DNA of 64,000 bases from Janthinobacterium sp. J1-1 (GTDB lineage: Bacteria; Pseudomonadota; Gammaproteobacteria; Burkholderiales; Burkholderiaceae_D): assembly GCF_030944405.1 (NCBI RefSeq), contig NZ_CP132339.1, positions 6,014,001-6,078,000 of the forward strand, given 5' to 3'. Under the pieces are notes generated by a model. The model was given only the letters and a program-made list of their open reading frames with translations. It did no database searches and was not told the DNA's origin. Below, in pieces: positions 47,467-57,542 of the stretch (its first letter is position 1; each line of letters opens with the position of its first letter). A program made the translations under genes and the position numbers.

Positions 47467-49278
47467 ATGTTCAAAGACCTGAGCATCAAGAATAAACTGT
47501 ACCTGGGCTTCGGCTCCATCGTGGCGATCATCCTGATCCTGCTGGCCGTGGCCTATAACAGTTTTTCGCGCTTGTCCGAAGCGAATCAGTGGGACCGCCA
47601 CACGATGGAGGTGCTCAGCGAGATCAACAAGATCCACAATTCCATCCTGCAGATCCAGGTCGAGGCGCGCGGCTACATACTGACCGGCAATGAAGCCTCG
47701 CTCAATCCGGAAACCGACGAGATGGCCGTGCTGACCCAGCATACGCAAAAAGCGATCGCCATGACGGTCGACAACAAGCCGCAGGCTGAGCGTTTTCGCA
47801 AGATTGACCAATTGACCACCACCTGGGTCAAGGACTGGATCAACCCGCAAATCGAGAAACGCCGCGCGCTGGGCAATGCGCCGGGCGCCACCGAAACCGT
47901 GGCGCGCAGCATGCCGGCCAATGGCTACCCGGCCGTGGTGCAGGCCAACAAGCTGCTCGACGAGGCGGCCGCCAACGAAACCACGCTGCTGGCCGAGCGC
48001 ACCGCCACCTCGGCACGGCTGCAGGAAACCATGATGCTGACCCTGGCGCTGGGCGGCCTGCTGTGCATCGTGCTGGCGCTGGGCATCGCCTACCTGCTGG
48101 GCCGCGCCATCCTGGGGCCGCTGAACAACCTGACCGACGCGGTCGGCCGCATCGCCGGCGGCGAGCAGAGCGCGCGCGCCGTGATCCTGTCGCGCGACGA
48201 GCTGGGCCAGGTGACGGAAGAATTCAACCGCATGGCGCAAACCATCCAGGACAACCAGGCCAATGAGCTGGCCGCCACCAACAGCTTGCGCGCCAAGGTC
48301 GATTCGCTGCTGGAAGTGGTGTCGAAAGCGGCCTCGGGCGACCTGACGGGCAAGGTCAGCATCACCGGCAGCGACGCCATCGGCCAGCTGGGCAACGGCC
48401 TGGCGAAGATGTTCGAAAACCTGCGCAGCCTGCTCAACAATGTGCAGAAGGCCGGCATCCAGGTGACCACCTCGGCCACCGAAATCGCCGCCTCGGCGCG
48501 CCAGCAGGAAGCGACCGGCATCGAGCAGGCGCAAACCAGCGTCGAGATCCTCAGCACCACCAAGGAAATCTCGGCCAATACCAGCCAGTTGCTGAAAACC
48601 ATGGAAGACGCCACCGCCGTGGCCGACTACACGACCAACGCCACCGCCGAAGCGCAGAACAACCTCAAGCGCATGGACTCGACCATGCAGCACATGGTCT
48701 CGGCCACCGATTCCATCAATGCCAAGCTGGCCGCCCTGTCGGAAAAAGCCAGCAATATCAACAGCGTGCTGATCACCATTACCAAGGTGGCCGACCAGAC
48801 GAATATCTTGTCGCTGAACGCCGCCATCGAGGCGGAAAAAGCGGGCGAAGCGGGCCGCGGCTTCTCGGTGGTCGCCACCGAGATCCGCCGCCTGGCCGAC
48901 CAGACCTCGGTGTCGACCTGGGATATCGAACAGATGCTCAAGGAAATGCAGTCGGCCGTGTCGGCCAGCGTGATGGGCATGGACAAGTTTTCGGAAGAGA
49001 TACGCCGCAGCGTGGGCGAAGTGCGCCAGGTCACCGACCAGCTGTCGGGCGTGATGGACCAGGTGCAAAAACTCGCGCCGCAGTTCGACGCCGTGCTGCA
49101 GGGCATGCAGTCGCAGGCGATCGGCGCCTCGCAGATTTCCGACACCATGATGCAGCTGAACGACGCCACCCAGCAGACGGTGGAGTCCCTGAAAGCGACC
49201 AGCGAAGCGGTGCACCAGCTGCAATATGCGGCGGGCGACCTGCAGTCGAGCGTGTCGAACTTTGCCGTCGCCGTCTAA
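47467..49278 (+). CDS. wspA: Methyl-accepting chemoreceptor of the Wsp system
   Basis: 603 aa. TM1 ~12-33 (LGFGSIVAIILILLAVAYNSF). A periplasmic four-helix sensor (~34-190) has the CHASE3-like SRLSEANQWDRHTMEVL...EARGYILTGNE. TM2 is ~192-215. Two consecutive HAMP units follow (GPLNNLTDAVGRIAGGEQSAR; LEVVSKAASGDLTGKV). The signalling hairpin is ADQTNILSLNAAIEAEKAGEAGRGFSVVATEIRRLADQTSVSTWDIEQMLKEMQSAV. First gene of an unbroken wspABCDEFR operon, so it most likely senses surface contact or envelope stress and drives WspE. Confidence 0.9.
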   Translation: MFKDLSIKNKLYLGFGSIVAIILILLAVAYNSFSRLSEANQWDRHTMEVLSEINKIHNSILQIQVEARGYILTGNEASLNPETDEMAVLTQHTQKAIAMTVDNKPQAERFRKIDQLTTTWVKDWINPQIEKRRALGNAPGATETVARSMPANGYPAVVQANKLLDEAAANETTLLAERTATSARLQETMMLTLALGGLLCIVLALGIAYLLGRAILGPLNNLTDAVGRIAGGEQSARAVILSRDELGQVTEEFNRMAQTIQDNQANELAATNSLRAKVDSLLEVVSKAASGDLTGKVSITGSDAIGQLGNGLAKMFENLRSLLNNVQKAGIQVTTSATEIAASARQQEATGIEQAQTSVEILSTTKEISANTSQLLKTMEDATAVADYTTNATAEAQNNLKRMDSTMQHMVSATDSINAKLAALSEKASNINSVLITITKVADQTNILSLNAAIEAEKAGEAGRGFSVVATEIRRLADQTSVSTWDIEQMLKEMQSAVSASVMGMDKFSEEIRRSVGEVRQVTDQLSGVMDQVQKLAPQFDAVLQGMQSQAIGASQISDTMMQLNDATQQTVESLKATSEAVHQLQYAAGDLQSSVSNFAVAV

Positions 49279-49281
49279 GCC

Positions 49282-49737
49282 ATGAAAGTGCTGGTGTTTC
49301 ACATCGGAGATGACCGCTACGGCTTGCGCCTGACGGCCATCGTGCGCGTACTGCCGCTGCTGGAACTCAAGCAGCTGCCGCTCACGCCCGATTACGTGGC
49401 CGGGCTGATGGACCTGCATGGCACTCCGGTGCCGGTGATCGACCTGTCGCGCCTGGCCGGCCTGGCGCCGGCTCCCTTGCAATTCGACACCCGCATCGTG
49501 GTCGTCGACTACCGCGCGCCCGATGGCAAAAGCCACGCGCTGGGGCTGATGGCCTCGCGCGTGCGCGGCATCGCCGATGTCCATCAGGAACAGCTGGGCG
49601 ACAGTGGCGTGGCCACCGCACCGTTCCTGGGCCAGGTGGCCAGCGACGCCGATGGCATGCTGCAGCTGATCGAACTCGAACACCTGTTGCCGGCCGAAGT
49701 GCGCGCGCTGCTGTTCCAGCCAGGCGGCGCCTCATGA
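49282..49737 (+). CDS. wspB: CheW-like coupling protein
   Basis: 151 aa single CheW domain: VLVFHIGDDRYGLRLTAIVRVLPLLELKQLP at the start, VAGLMDLHGTPVPVIDLSRLAGL in the middle. It couples WspA to WspE. Starts 3 nt after wspA and overlaps wspC by 4 nt. Position decides the name WspB rather than WspD. Confidence 0.9.
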   Translation: MKVLVFHIGDDRYGLRLTAIVRVLPLLELKQLPLTPDYVAGLMDLHGTPVPVIDLSRLAGLAPAPLQFDTRIVVVDYRAPDGKSHALGLMASRVRGIADVHQEQLGDSGVATAPFLGQVASDADGMLQLIELEHLLPAEVRALLFQPGGAS

Positions 49738-50993
49738 CGCCTGCACAAACGCTGCTGCGCCGCGCCACCGGCCTGACCGTCTCGAAATCGATGGCGGAGC
49801 GGGCCGTGCGCCAGCGCATGGAACGCACCGGCCAGGACGACAGCGACGCTTACCTGGCCACTATCACGGCCGAGGAAATGACGCAGCTGGTGGAACTGGT
49901 GGTGGTGCCCGAATCATGGCTGTTCCGCGATCCGCAGGCGTTTTACGCCACCGTCGACCTGGTGCGCGAGCGCTGGTCGCGCCGCCGCATCACGCGCATC
50001 GCCTCGATTCCGTGCGCCGGCGGCGAGGAGCCGTATTCGATGGCGATGGCGCTGCGCGACGCCAACCTGCCGAAGCAGGCCTTCAGCATCGACGCCTATG
50101 ACCTGAGCCCGGCCTGCATCGAACGCGCGCAGGCCGGCGTGTATGGCCGCAACGCCTTTCGCGCCCAGGACGTGGCCTTTCGCGAGCGCTATTTCACGCA
50201 TGTGGCCGACGACGCCTACCGCCTGATCGACGCGCTGCGCACCCAAGTGACGTTCAGGCAGGGCAATCTGCTGCAGTTCGATACCGAGGCACTGGACAAG
50301 CACTACGACGTGATCTTTTGCCGCAACCTGCTGATCTATTTCGACAAGCCCACCACGCGCGCGGCGATCGCCAAGCTGTCGGCGCTGCTGACCGACGACG
50401 GCATGCTGCTGGCCGGCTATGCCGAAGTACCGTCGTTCTGCCAGAACGGCTTTGCGCCGCTGCAGTACCGCCAGGCGTTTGCGCTGAAAAAGGACGATGG
50501 CAAGCCTGCGGCCGTCAATCCGGCAGCGGCGCCGGCGCCGCTGCCGGTGGTAAAAAAACCGGTGCTGCGCAGCGTGCCGCCCTTGCCGCCCGCCACTCCC
50601 GCGCCAGCCCGTGCCGTGCCTGCGCATCCTCGCCCGGCGTCCGCAGCGGCGCCCGTTGCCGCGCCGGCGGCCGATCTGCTGGCCGAGGCGCGCAGCCTGG
50701 CCGACCGCGGCCTGCTGCGCGAAGCCGGAGATAAATGCCATGCGCACCTGGCGCGCGCGCCCGAGGCGGCCGAGGCGTATTATCTGCTGGGCCTGATCAA
50801 CGAACTGGCCGGCAAGATGGACCTGGCCGACGACTACTGGCGCCGCTGCATCTACCTGCAGCCCGACCATTACGAAGCGCTGTGCCATTTGGCGCTGCTG
50901 GCCGAGCGCAATGGCAACCACACGGCCGCCACCACGCTCAAGTCGCGCGCGGCGCGCATCTACCAGCGCCGCCAGGCCAGCGCGAGCCACTAA
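49734..50993 (+). CDS. wspC: CheR-type methyltransferase with TPR region
   Basis: 419 aa. N-terminal CheR helical domain, then a SAM-dependent methyltransferase: PESWLFRDPQAFYATVD, SIPCAGGEEPYSMAMALRD (SAM site), YDVIFCRNLLIYFDKPTTRAAI. A Pro/Ala-rich linker (~255-305) leads to C-terminal TPR-like repeats (EARSLADRGLLREAGDKCHAHLARAPEAAEAYYLLGL), as in Pseudomonas WspC. It methylates glutamates of WspA. Confidence 0.93.
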   Translation: MTPAQTLLRRATGLTVSKSMAERAVRQRMERTGQDDSDAYLATITAEEMTQLVELVVVPESWLFRDPQAFYATVDLVRERWSRRRITRIASIPCAGGEEPYSMAMALRDANLPKQAFSIDAYDLSPACIERAQAGVYGRNAFRAQDVAFRERYFTHVADDAYRLIDALRTQVTFRQGNLLQFDTEALDKHYDVIFCRNLLIYFDKPTTRAAIAKLSALLTDDGMLLAGYAEVPSFCQNGFAPLQYRQAFALKKDDGKPAAVNPAAAPAPLPVVKKPVLRSVPPLPPATPAPARAVPAHPRPASAAAPVAAPAADLLAEARSLADRGLLREAGDKCHAHLARAPEAAEAYYLLGLINELAGKMDLADDYWRRCIYLQPDHYEALCHLALLAERNGNHTAATTLKSRAARIYQRRQASASH

Positions 50994-51011
50994 CATGCGG
51001 AAGACACGACC

Positions 51012-51713
51012 ATGACCAGCCCTCCCGTGATCAGCACTCCCGTGACCGCGCTGCGCGACGCCATCAGCGATTGCTGGAACCAGATCGGCGTGGTCGGCGA
51101 CCAGAGCTGCGACAAGCTGCCGGCCAATATCCATTGCCGCAACTGCGAGGTGTATGCCGACGCCGCCCAGCGCAACCTGCAGCGCCCGGTCGACGCCCAG
51201 TACCGCCAGGACTGGGCCGGCCATTTCCGCGCGCGCCAGGCCGATGGCGACGCCAAGGACAGTTCGGTGCTGGTGTTTCGCATCGGCCGCGAATGGCTGG
51301 CGCTGCCGACGCGCATCCTCGATTCGGTCGCGCCGCAGGCCACGCCGCACGTGCTGCCGCACCGCAGCGGACGCGGCTTGCTCGGCATCGTCAATATCGG
51401 CGGCAAGCTGTATCCCTGCATGTCGCTGGCCAGCCTGCTGGGCATCGATGAACAGGGTGCGCCGGCCGCCAAGGGCCGCCACACGTTTGCGCGCCTGCTG
51501 CTGATGCGCTGGGAAGACCAGTCGTTCGCGCTGCCGGTGGCCGACCTGCACGGCATCGTGCGCTACGCCGGCAGCGCGCTGCAAACGCCGGCCGCCACCA
51601 TCAACAAGGGCCTGTCGCGCTTTCTGCTGGGCGTGATCACCGAAAACGAGATGCGCATCGGCTGCCTGGATACGGCGCTGATCGGCTTTCAACTTGCGAG
51701 ACTATTACGATGA
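51012..51713 (+). CDS. wspD: CheW-like protein, longer form
   Basis: 233 aa. An N-terminal extension (~1-80) with a Cys cluster (CDKLPANIHCRNCEVY) precedes the CheW domain (VLVFRIGREWLALPTRILDSVAPQATPHVLPHR; GLLGIVNIGGKLYPCMSL). This architecture and its place before the CheA gene match WspD. It stabilises the receptor-kinase array. Overlaps wspE by 4 nt. Confidence 0.9.
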   Translation: MTSPPVISTPVTALRDAISDCWNQIGVVGDQSCDKLPANIHCRNCEVYADAAQRNLQRPVDAQYRQDWAGHFRARQADGDAKDSSVLVFRIGREWLALPTRILDSVAPQATPHVLPHRSGRGLLGIVNIGGKLYPCMSLASLLGIDEQGAPAAKGRHTFARLLLMRWEDQSFALPVADLHGIVRYAGSALQTPAATINKGLSRFLLGVITENEMRIGCLDTALIGFQLARLLR

Positions 51714-54052
51714 GCCAGGACCAGCACGGCGACCTGAGCGCCTTTTCCATGCTGGACCTGTTCCGCATGGAGGCGGACAGCCAGACGCAAATCCTCACCG
51801 ACGGCTTGCTGACCGTGGAGCGCCACGCGGGCGACGCCGCCGCCATCGAGCCGATGATGCGCGCGGCGCACTCGATCAAGGGCGCGGCCGCCATCGTCGG
51901 CCTGCAGGTGGTGGTGCAGCTGGCGCACGGCATGGAAGACAGCTTTGTCGCCGCCCAGCACGGCCGATTGAAACTGACGCCGGAACGGGTCGACGTGCTG
52001 CTGTCGGGCGTGGACCTGATCGTGCAGTTGTCGCGCCTGGACGACGCCGGCGCCGAAGCGTGGCTGGCCGCCAACGCGGCGCAGATCGACCAGACCCTCA
52101 ACGCAATCGCCGGCATCGCCGAGCTGCCGGAATTGCCGGCCCTGCCGCCGCTGCCGTCCGCGCCGCGCATGCCGGCGCCGGCGGCCCCTTCCCTGTCCGG
52201 CCTGCCCGACGATATCCAGGCTGCGCTGGCCAGCGAGATGGCGGCCCTGCTCGGCTCGCCCCCGCGTGAAGTGCCGGTGGAGGCGCCGGCCATGACGCCG
52301 CGCGCCAGCGCCGCCCCCGGCGCCAAGGCGCCGGCGCAGAACTTCGACCGATTGCTGTCGCTGGCCAGCGAATCGCGCATCAATGCGCACCAGATGCATC
52401 CGTTTATCGGCGCGCTGCAGCGCTTCAAGCGCAACCAGAGCAGCCTGGTGTCCGCCATCGAGCAGCTGCACGAGGCAATCGCCCGCTCGGGCGACGCCGG
52501 CCTGATGGAAAAGTCCTTGCTGGCGCTGCAAAAGACCCAGCCGCTCAAGCAGTTCGTGCTCGAACATATCGCCGACATCGAAAACTACGAGCGGCGCCTG
52601 CTGGCCGTCTCGCAAGGCATGGTCGATGAAGTGCTGGCGCTGCGCATGCGTCCTTTCCGCGACGGCATCCACGCGTTTCCGCGCATGGTGCGCGACCTGG
52701 CGCGCGGCCTGGGCAAGGAAGTGCAGCTCGAGATCGAGGGCGAAGACACGCTGGTCGACCGCGATATCCTGGCGAAGATCGAAAGCCCGCTGAACCACAT
52801 GCTGCGCAACGCCATCGACCATGGCATGGAAGGCCCGTACGAACGCATTGATGCGGGCAAACCGGCGCTGGGCACCATCCGCATGGAAGCGCGCCACCGC
52901 GCCGGCATGCTGAGCATCGAGATCAGCGACGACGGGCGCGGCGTCGACCTGGAAAAAATCCGCCAGTCGGTGATCACCCGCAAGATGGCCAGCCCGGCCA
53001 TGGCGGCGGCGCTGTCGACCGGAGAATTGCTGGAATTTTTGTTCCTGCCCGCCTTCAGCCTGAAAGAGAAGGCGAATGAATTGTCGGGGCGCGGCGTGGG
53101 CCTGGACATCGTGCACGAAACCATCCGCCAGCAAAACGGCACGGTGCGCCTGGAATCGGAGCCGGGCCGCGGCTTTCGCGCCCTGATCACCCTGCCGCTG
53201 ACGCAGTCGATCGTGCGCGCGCTGGTGATCGAGATCCAGGGCCAGGCCTACGCGATTCCCATCGTCAAGGTGGAAAGCGTGGTGCGGGTGCCGCAAACGG
53301 CCATCCATACGCTGGAAAACAAGCAGTTTTTCGAGCTCAAGGGCGAGCACCTGGGCCTCGTCTCGGCGGCCCAGGTACTCGAACTGGGCGAGGCCGACAC
53401 CAGCGGCGACGACCTGCCGGTGGTGGTGATCGGGCGCGGCAAGCAGAGCTATGCGCTGGTGGTGGGGGCGATACGCGGCGAGCAGAGTCTGGCGGTGCAG
53501 GCGATCGATCCGATCTTCGGCAAGATGCGCGACATTTCCGCCGCCGCCCTGCTCGATGACGGTGAACCGGTGCTGATCCTCGACGTGCCCGACCTGCTGC
53601 TGTCGATCGACAAGCTGCTGCACGAAGGCGGTCTGCACCAGCTGGCGCAGGGCGGCCCGGCGCTGCAGCGGCGCGCCAAGCGCATCCTGGTGGTCGACGA
53701 TTCGCTGACGGTGCGCGAAATGGAACGCAAGCTGCTGCTGGGGCGCGGCTTCGCGGTCGACGTGGCGATCGACGGCATCGACGGCTGGAACATGGTGCGC
53801 AGCGGCGAATACGACCTGGTGATCACCGATGTCGACATGCCGCGCATGGACGGCATCGAACTGGTCTCGCTGGTCAAGAAGGATTTGCACCTGCACAAAC
53901 TGCCGGTGATGATCGTGTCATACAAGGACCGCCCGGAGGACCGCGCGCGCGGCCTGTCCGCCGGCGCCGATTATTACCTGACCAAGGGCAGCTTCCACGA
54001 CGAGACCCTGCTCGACGCGGTGGCCGACCTGATAGGAGACGCCCGCTTATGA
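51710..54052 (+). CDS. wspE: CheA-type hybrid histidine kinase
   Basis: 780 aa. HPt with AAHSIKGAAAIVGLQ (phospho-His H54), then a linker. Dimer/ATPase region: NHMLRNAIDHGMEGPYERIDAGKP, SDDGRGVDLEKI, GRGVGLDIVHETI. CheW-like domain ~510-640. C-terminal receiver has ILVVDDSLTVREMERKLLL and phospho-acceptor Asp at 707 (VITDVDMPRMDG). It phosphorylates WspR (and WspF). 10 nt before wspF. Confidence 0.94.
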   Translation: MSQDQHGDLSAFSMLDLFRMEADSQTQILTDGLLTVERHAGDAAAIEPMMRAAHSIKGAAAIVGLQVVVQLAHGMEDSFVAAQHGRLKLTPERVDVLLSGVDLIVQLSRLDDAGAEAWLAANAAQIDQTLNAIAGIAELPELPALPPLPSAPRMPAPAAPSLSGLPDDIQAALASEMAALLGSPPREVPVEAPAMTPRASAAPGAKAPAQNFDRLLSLASESRINAHQMHPFIGALQRFKRNQSSLVSAIEQLHEAIARSGDAGLMEKSLLALQKTQPLKQFVLEHIADIENYERRLLAVSQGMVDEVLALRMRPFRDGIHAFPRMVRDLARGLGKEVQLEIEGEDTLVDRDILAKIESPLNHMLRNAIDHGMEGPYERIDAGKPALGTIRMEARHRAGMLSIEISDDGRGVDLEKIRQSVITRKMASPAMAAALSTGELLEFLFLPAFSLKEKANELSGRGVGLDIVHETIRQQNGTVRLESEPGRGFRALITLPLTQSIVRALVIEIQGQAYAIPIVKVESVVRVPQTAIHTLENKQFFELKGEHLGLVSAAQVLELGEADTSGDDLPVVVIGRGKQSYALVVGAIRGEQSLAVQAIDPIFGKMRDISAAALLDDGEPVLILDVPDLLLSIDKLLHEGGLHQLAQGGPALQRRAKRILVVDDSLTVREMERKLLLGRGFAVDVAIDGIDGWNMVRSGEYDLVITDVDMPRMDGIELVSLVKKDLHLHKLPVMIVSYKDRPEDRARGLSAGADYYLTKGSFHDETLLDAVADLIGDARL

Positions 54053-54062
54053 GAGCGAACAC

Positions 54063-55091
54063 ATGAAGATAGCCATCGTCAATGACGTGGCGATGGCGGC
54101 CGAGGCGCTGCGGCGCGTGGTCGCCAGCACCCAGGAGCACCAGGTGCTGTGGATTGCCCGCACCGGACTCGAAGCGGTCCGCATGTGCGAGGGCAACCGG
54201 CCCGACCTGATCCTGATGGACCTGAACATGCCGGAAATGGACGGCGTGGAAGCGACGCGCCAGATCATGGAGCAAAGCCCGTGCGCCATCCTGGTGGTCA
54301 CCGGTCGGCCGCAGGACAATGTCAACCACGTGTTCCGCGCGCTGGGTGCCGGCGCGCTCGACGTCACCGCCACCCCTGTGCTGCAGGGCAAGGTGGGCGG
54401 CGACAGCGAATTGCTGGCCAAGATCAAGACCATCGGCAAGCTGATACGCCACAGCGGCGACACCGCGCCGCCGCCACGCCAGAACCCGGTTGGCGAGCGC
54501 GGCGATGGACAGGTGCAGACCCTGGTGGCGATCGGCGCGTCGACCGGTGGCCCGTCGGCGGTGGCCAGGGTGCTGTCGGACTGGACGCCGCCACCCGGCT
54601 GCGCCATCGTGGTGGTGCAGCATATCGATGAAACGTTTGCCTCGCATTTCGCCAAATGGCTGGACGACCAGCTGAGCATGCCGGTGCGCGTGATCGGCGA
54701 AGGTGACGAACTGGTGGCCGGCACGGTGCTGGTCGCCAAGACCAATGATCACCTGTTGCTGGATCAAAATTATCGTTTGCGTTACGATGCAGCACCACGC
54801 GACTATGTCTACCGGCCTTCGGTCGACGTGTTTTTCCATTGCGTGGCGCGGCACTGGCGTGGCGATGCGGTCGGCATCTTGCTGACCGGCATGGGCCGCG
54901 ATGGTGGCGATGGCCTGCTGGCCATGCGTCTCGCCGGCAAGACGACCATCGCGCAAGACCAGGCCAGCAGTGCGGTCTATGGCATGCCGCGCGCGGCGGC
55001 CGAACTCGATGCGGCGCAGCAGATCCTGCCGCTCGACAAGATAGGCGCAAGCTTGCGCAATCGACTGGGTAGCAGGCTCAACAATGGCTGA
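54063..55091 (+). CDS. wspF: CheB-type methylesterase
   Basis: 342 aa. Receiver domain with D53 (LILMDLNMPEMDG), then the methylesterase with catalytic triad S160 (GASTGGPS), H187 (VVQHIDETF) and D280 (GMGRDGGDG). It removes methyl groups from WspA and resets the pathway. Loss of WspF hyperactivates c-di-GMP synthesis in pseudomonads. Overlaps wspR by 8 nt if ATG 55084 is used. Confidence 0.94.
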   Translation: MKIAIVNDVAMAAEALRRVVASTQEHQVLWIARTGLEAVRMCEGNRPDLILMDLNMPEMDGVEATRQIMEQSPCAILVVTGRPQDNVNHVFRALGAGALDVTATPVLQGKVGGDSELLAKIKTIGKLIRHSGDTAPPPRQNPVGERGDGQVQTLVAIGASTGGPSAVARVLSDWTPPPGCAIVVVQHIDETFASHFAKWLDDQLSMPVRVIGEGDELVAGTVLVAKTNDHLLLDQNYRLRYDAAPRDYVYRPSVDVFFHCVARHWRGDAVGILLTGMGRDGGDGLLAMRLAGKTTIAQDQASSAVYGMPRAAAELDAAQQILPLDKIGASLRNRLGSRLNNG

Positions 55092-56148
55092 CTACCCTTC
55101 CCCAACCTCTGAAAAGACTGCAATGCCCGAATTTTCCACCCGCTTCCTGCCTCCCGATACCGCCCTGACCGAATTCAAGGTCAGCGTCCTGCTGGTGGAC
55201 GATCAATTGATCATCGCGGAAGCGATCCGGCGCATGATGAGCGACCAGCAGGATATCGAGTTCCACTATGTGACCGATGCCGAACTGGCGCTGGAGACGG
55301 CCGTGCGCATGCAGCCGACGGTGATCCTGCAAGACCTGGTGCTGCCGGGCACCGACGGTTTCGCGCTGATCAAGCAGTACCGCGAACACGAGGTGCTGGC
55401 GCACGTGCCGGTGATCGTGCTGTCGGCCAGGGATGATCCGAAACTGAAGGCGTACAGCTTTGCCGTGGGCGCCAACGACTATGTCGTCAAGCTGCCCGAC
55501 AAGCTGGAATTGCTGGCGCGCATACGCTACCATTCGAACGCCCATATCAGCCGCCTGCAGCGCGACCAGGCCTTCCGCTTCCTGCGCGAAAGCCAGAAAA
55601 ACCTGGCCGAAGCCAATATCGAGCTGCAGAAACTGGCGGCCCTCGACGGCTTGACGGGTATTGCCAACCGCCGCCGCTTCGATGAAACCCTGCAGATCGA
55701 ATGGCAGCGGGGCCAGCGCGACAAGGCGCCGCTGAGCCTGCTGTTCTGCGATATCGACCTGTTCAAATCCTATAACGACCGCTTCGGCCACCTGGCGGGC
55801 GACCTGTGCCTGAAGAAAGTGGCGGCGGTGCTGACCGAACACCTGAAGCGTCCGGCCGACCTGGCGGCCCGCTACGGCGGCGAGGAGTTCGCGCTGGTGC
55901 TGCCCGAAACCGACGTCGAGGGCGCCATGCTGATCGCCGAAGCGTGCCGGCGCCACCTGGAAAGCCTGCAGATCGAGCATCCGGTCGCCGCGCTGGGCAT
56001 CGTCACGGTGTCGATCGGCGTGGCCACCGTGGTGCCGTCGCCACAGTCGACCGTCGAGCAACTGATCAACCGTGCCGACCAGGCCCTGTACGCCGTCAAG
56101 CGCAGCGGGCGCAACAGCGTGCTGAAGGCCGAAGACACCACCACCTGA
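55084..56148 (+). CDS. wspR: Response-regulator diguanylate cyclase
   Basis: 354 aa from ATG 55084 (ATG 55123 would give 341). The receiver domain (~25-145) has VLLVDDQLIIAEAIRRMM and phospho-acceptor D84 (QDLVLPGTDG). A coiled linker (~150-185) leads to the GGDEF domain: ALDGLTGIANRRRFDETL, ending ARYGGEEFALVLPETD (GGEEF at 265-269). The inhibitory I-site RPAD (256-259) is five residues before it, so product inhibition is expected. It makes c-di-GMP when phosphorylated by WspE. Confidence 0.95.
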   Translation: MADYPSPTSEKTAMPEFSTRFLPPDTALTEFKVSVLLVDDQLIIAEAIRRMMSDQQDIEFHYVTDAELALETAVRMQPTVILQDLVLPGTDGFALIKQYREHEVLAHVPVIVLSARDDPKLKAYSFAVGANDYVVKLPDKLELLARIRYHSNAHISRLQRDQAFRFLRESQKNLAEANIELQKLAALDGLTGIANRRRFDETLQIEWQRGQRDKAPLSLLFCDIDLFKSYNDRFGHLAGDLCLKKVAAVLTEHLKRPADLAARYGGEEFALVLPETDVEGAMLIAEACRRHLESLQIEHPVAALGIVTVSIGVATVVPSPQSTVEQLINRADQALYAVKRSGRNSVLKAEDTTT

Positions 56149-56192
56149 TTGTTAACCGCGATTTTTCAACCACCGAGAAGGCAAGCACAAGC

Positions 56193-56513
56193 ATGAGCAA
56201 CAGCGCACAACTGGACAATGTCAGCGTCGTCAAGAAATCGAATATCTATTTTGATGGCAAGTGCATCTCGCACAATGTCATCTTCGCCGATGGCGCCAAG
56301 AAAAGCGTGGGCGTGATTTTCGCGTCCTCGCTGCGCTTCAACACGGGCGCGCCGGAAATCATGGAAATTGTCGGCGGCCTGTGCAAGGTACGCCTGGCCG
56401 ACGCCAGCGACTGGACCAGCTATGGCGCGGGCCAGCAATTCAGCATCCCGGGCAACAGCCATTTCGATATTGAAACCTTAGAGACGGTCGACTACGTCTG
56501 CCATTTTGGTTGA
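56193..56513 (+). CDS. ppnP: Pyrimidine/purine nucleoside phosphorylase
   Basis: 106 aa, like E. coli PpnP (94 aa; DUF1255 cupin). Features: LDNVSVVKKSNIYFDGKCISHNVIFADGAKKSVGVIF, EIMEIVGGLCKVRLADAS, FSIPGNSHFDIETLE. It cleaves nucleosides with phosphate to base and ribose-1-phosphate. Placed 44 nt after wspR, possibly read through from the wsp operon. Stop codon abuts that of the convergent murB. Confidence 0.92.
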   Translation: MSNSAQLDNVSVVKKSNIYFDGKCISHNVIFADGAKKSVGVIFASSLRFNTGAPEIMEIVGGLCKVRLADASDWTSYGAGQQFSIPGNSHFDIETLETVDYVCHFG

Positions 56514-57542
56514 TTAGACGAACACCGGCTCCGGCGACAGCAGCACCCCATACTTCGCCTCGACATCCTTGCGGATCGCCTCGGCCAACCCGGTAATGTC
56601 CGCGCCACGAGCGCCGCCGTTATTGACCAGGACCAGCGCCTGCCTGGGATACACTCCCGCGGGCCCCAGGTTTTTCCCCTTCCAGCCGCACTGATCGATC
56701 AGCCAGCCCGCCGCCAGCTTTTCGGTGCCGTCCGGCTGCGCATGGTGCACCAGCGCCGGATAACGTTCCAGCAACTGTGCGCAATGCTCTCTGGACACCA
56801 CCGGATTCTTGAAGAAACTGCCGGCATTGCCGATCACGGCCGGGTCCGGCAGCTTGCGCCGGCGGATCGCGATCACCATATCGGCCACCTGCTGCGCCGT
56901 TGGGTTTGCCAGTTGCTGTTCCGCCACCGCCTGCGCCAGTTCGGCATAGCGCAGATTCGGCTGCCACTGCGCCGGCAGGGCAAACGTCACTTCCAGCACA
57001 ATGAGTTCAGCGCCGTCGGCCTGCTTGAAGATGCTGTCGCGGTAGCCGAAGCGGCAAGCCTCGCGGTCCATGTCGAACACGATGCCGCTGCCGGCGTGCA
57101 TCACGCTGACGCTGTGGAGGACATCCTTGATTTCCACGCCATAGGCGCCGATATTCTGGATCGGCGCCGCACCCACCGTGCCCGGGATCAGCGACAGGTT
57201 TTCCAGCCCGCCCACGCCCTGCGCCAGGATCCACTGCACGAAAGCGTGCCAGTTTTCGCCGGCCGCCGCCGTGACCAAAATGGTGTCGAACGATGCTTGC
57301 GCCAGGCGCATGCCGCGCGTCGCCATGTGCAGCACGGCGCCGGGAAAGTCGCCGGTCAGCACGATATTGCTGCCGCCGCCCAGCACCAGGCGCGGCATGC
57401 CGGCCAGCGCAGGATCTTGCAGGGCCGCTTGCAATTGCAAGGTGGAAGTGATGCGCACATAGGCGGCGGCCTGGGCCGTAATGCCGAAGGTATTGAGCGC
57501 TTGCAGGGGATAATTGTGTTCGATGGTGAGCTCTGGAGACAT
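56514..57542 (-). CDS. murB: UDP-N-acetylenolpyruvoylglucosamine reductase
   Basis: 342 aa from ATG 57542; in-frame ATG 57674 is too far upstream. FAD-binding LVLGGGSNIVLTGDFPG, then IPGTVGAAPIQNIGAYGVEIKDVL and the catalytic-Ser neighbourhood NAGSFFKNPVVSREH. Ends VEAKYGVLLSPEPVFV with a conserved Glu. It makes UDP-MurNAc for peptidoglycan. Looks like the type I MurB. Divergent from yajQ across 177 nt. Confidence 0.95.
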   Translation of the reverse strand: MSPELTIEHNYPLQALNTFGITAQAAAYVRITSTLQLQAALQDPALAGMPRLVLGGGSNIVLTGDFPGAVLHMATRGMRLAQASFDTILVTAAAGENWHAFVQWILAQGVGGLENLSLIPGTVGAAPIQNIGAYGVEIKDVLHSVSVMHAGSGIVFDMDREACRFGYRDSIFKQADGAELIVLEVTFALPAQWQPNLRYAELAQAVAEQQLANPTAQQVADMVIAIRRRKLPDPAVIGNAGSFFKNPVVSREHCAQLLERYPALVHHAQPDGTEKLAAGWLIDQCGWKGKNLGPAGVYPRQALVLVNNGGARGADITGLAEAIRKDVEAKYGVLLSPEPVFV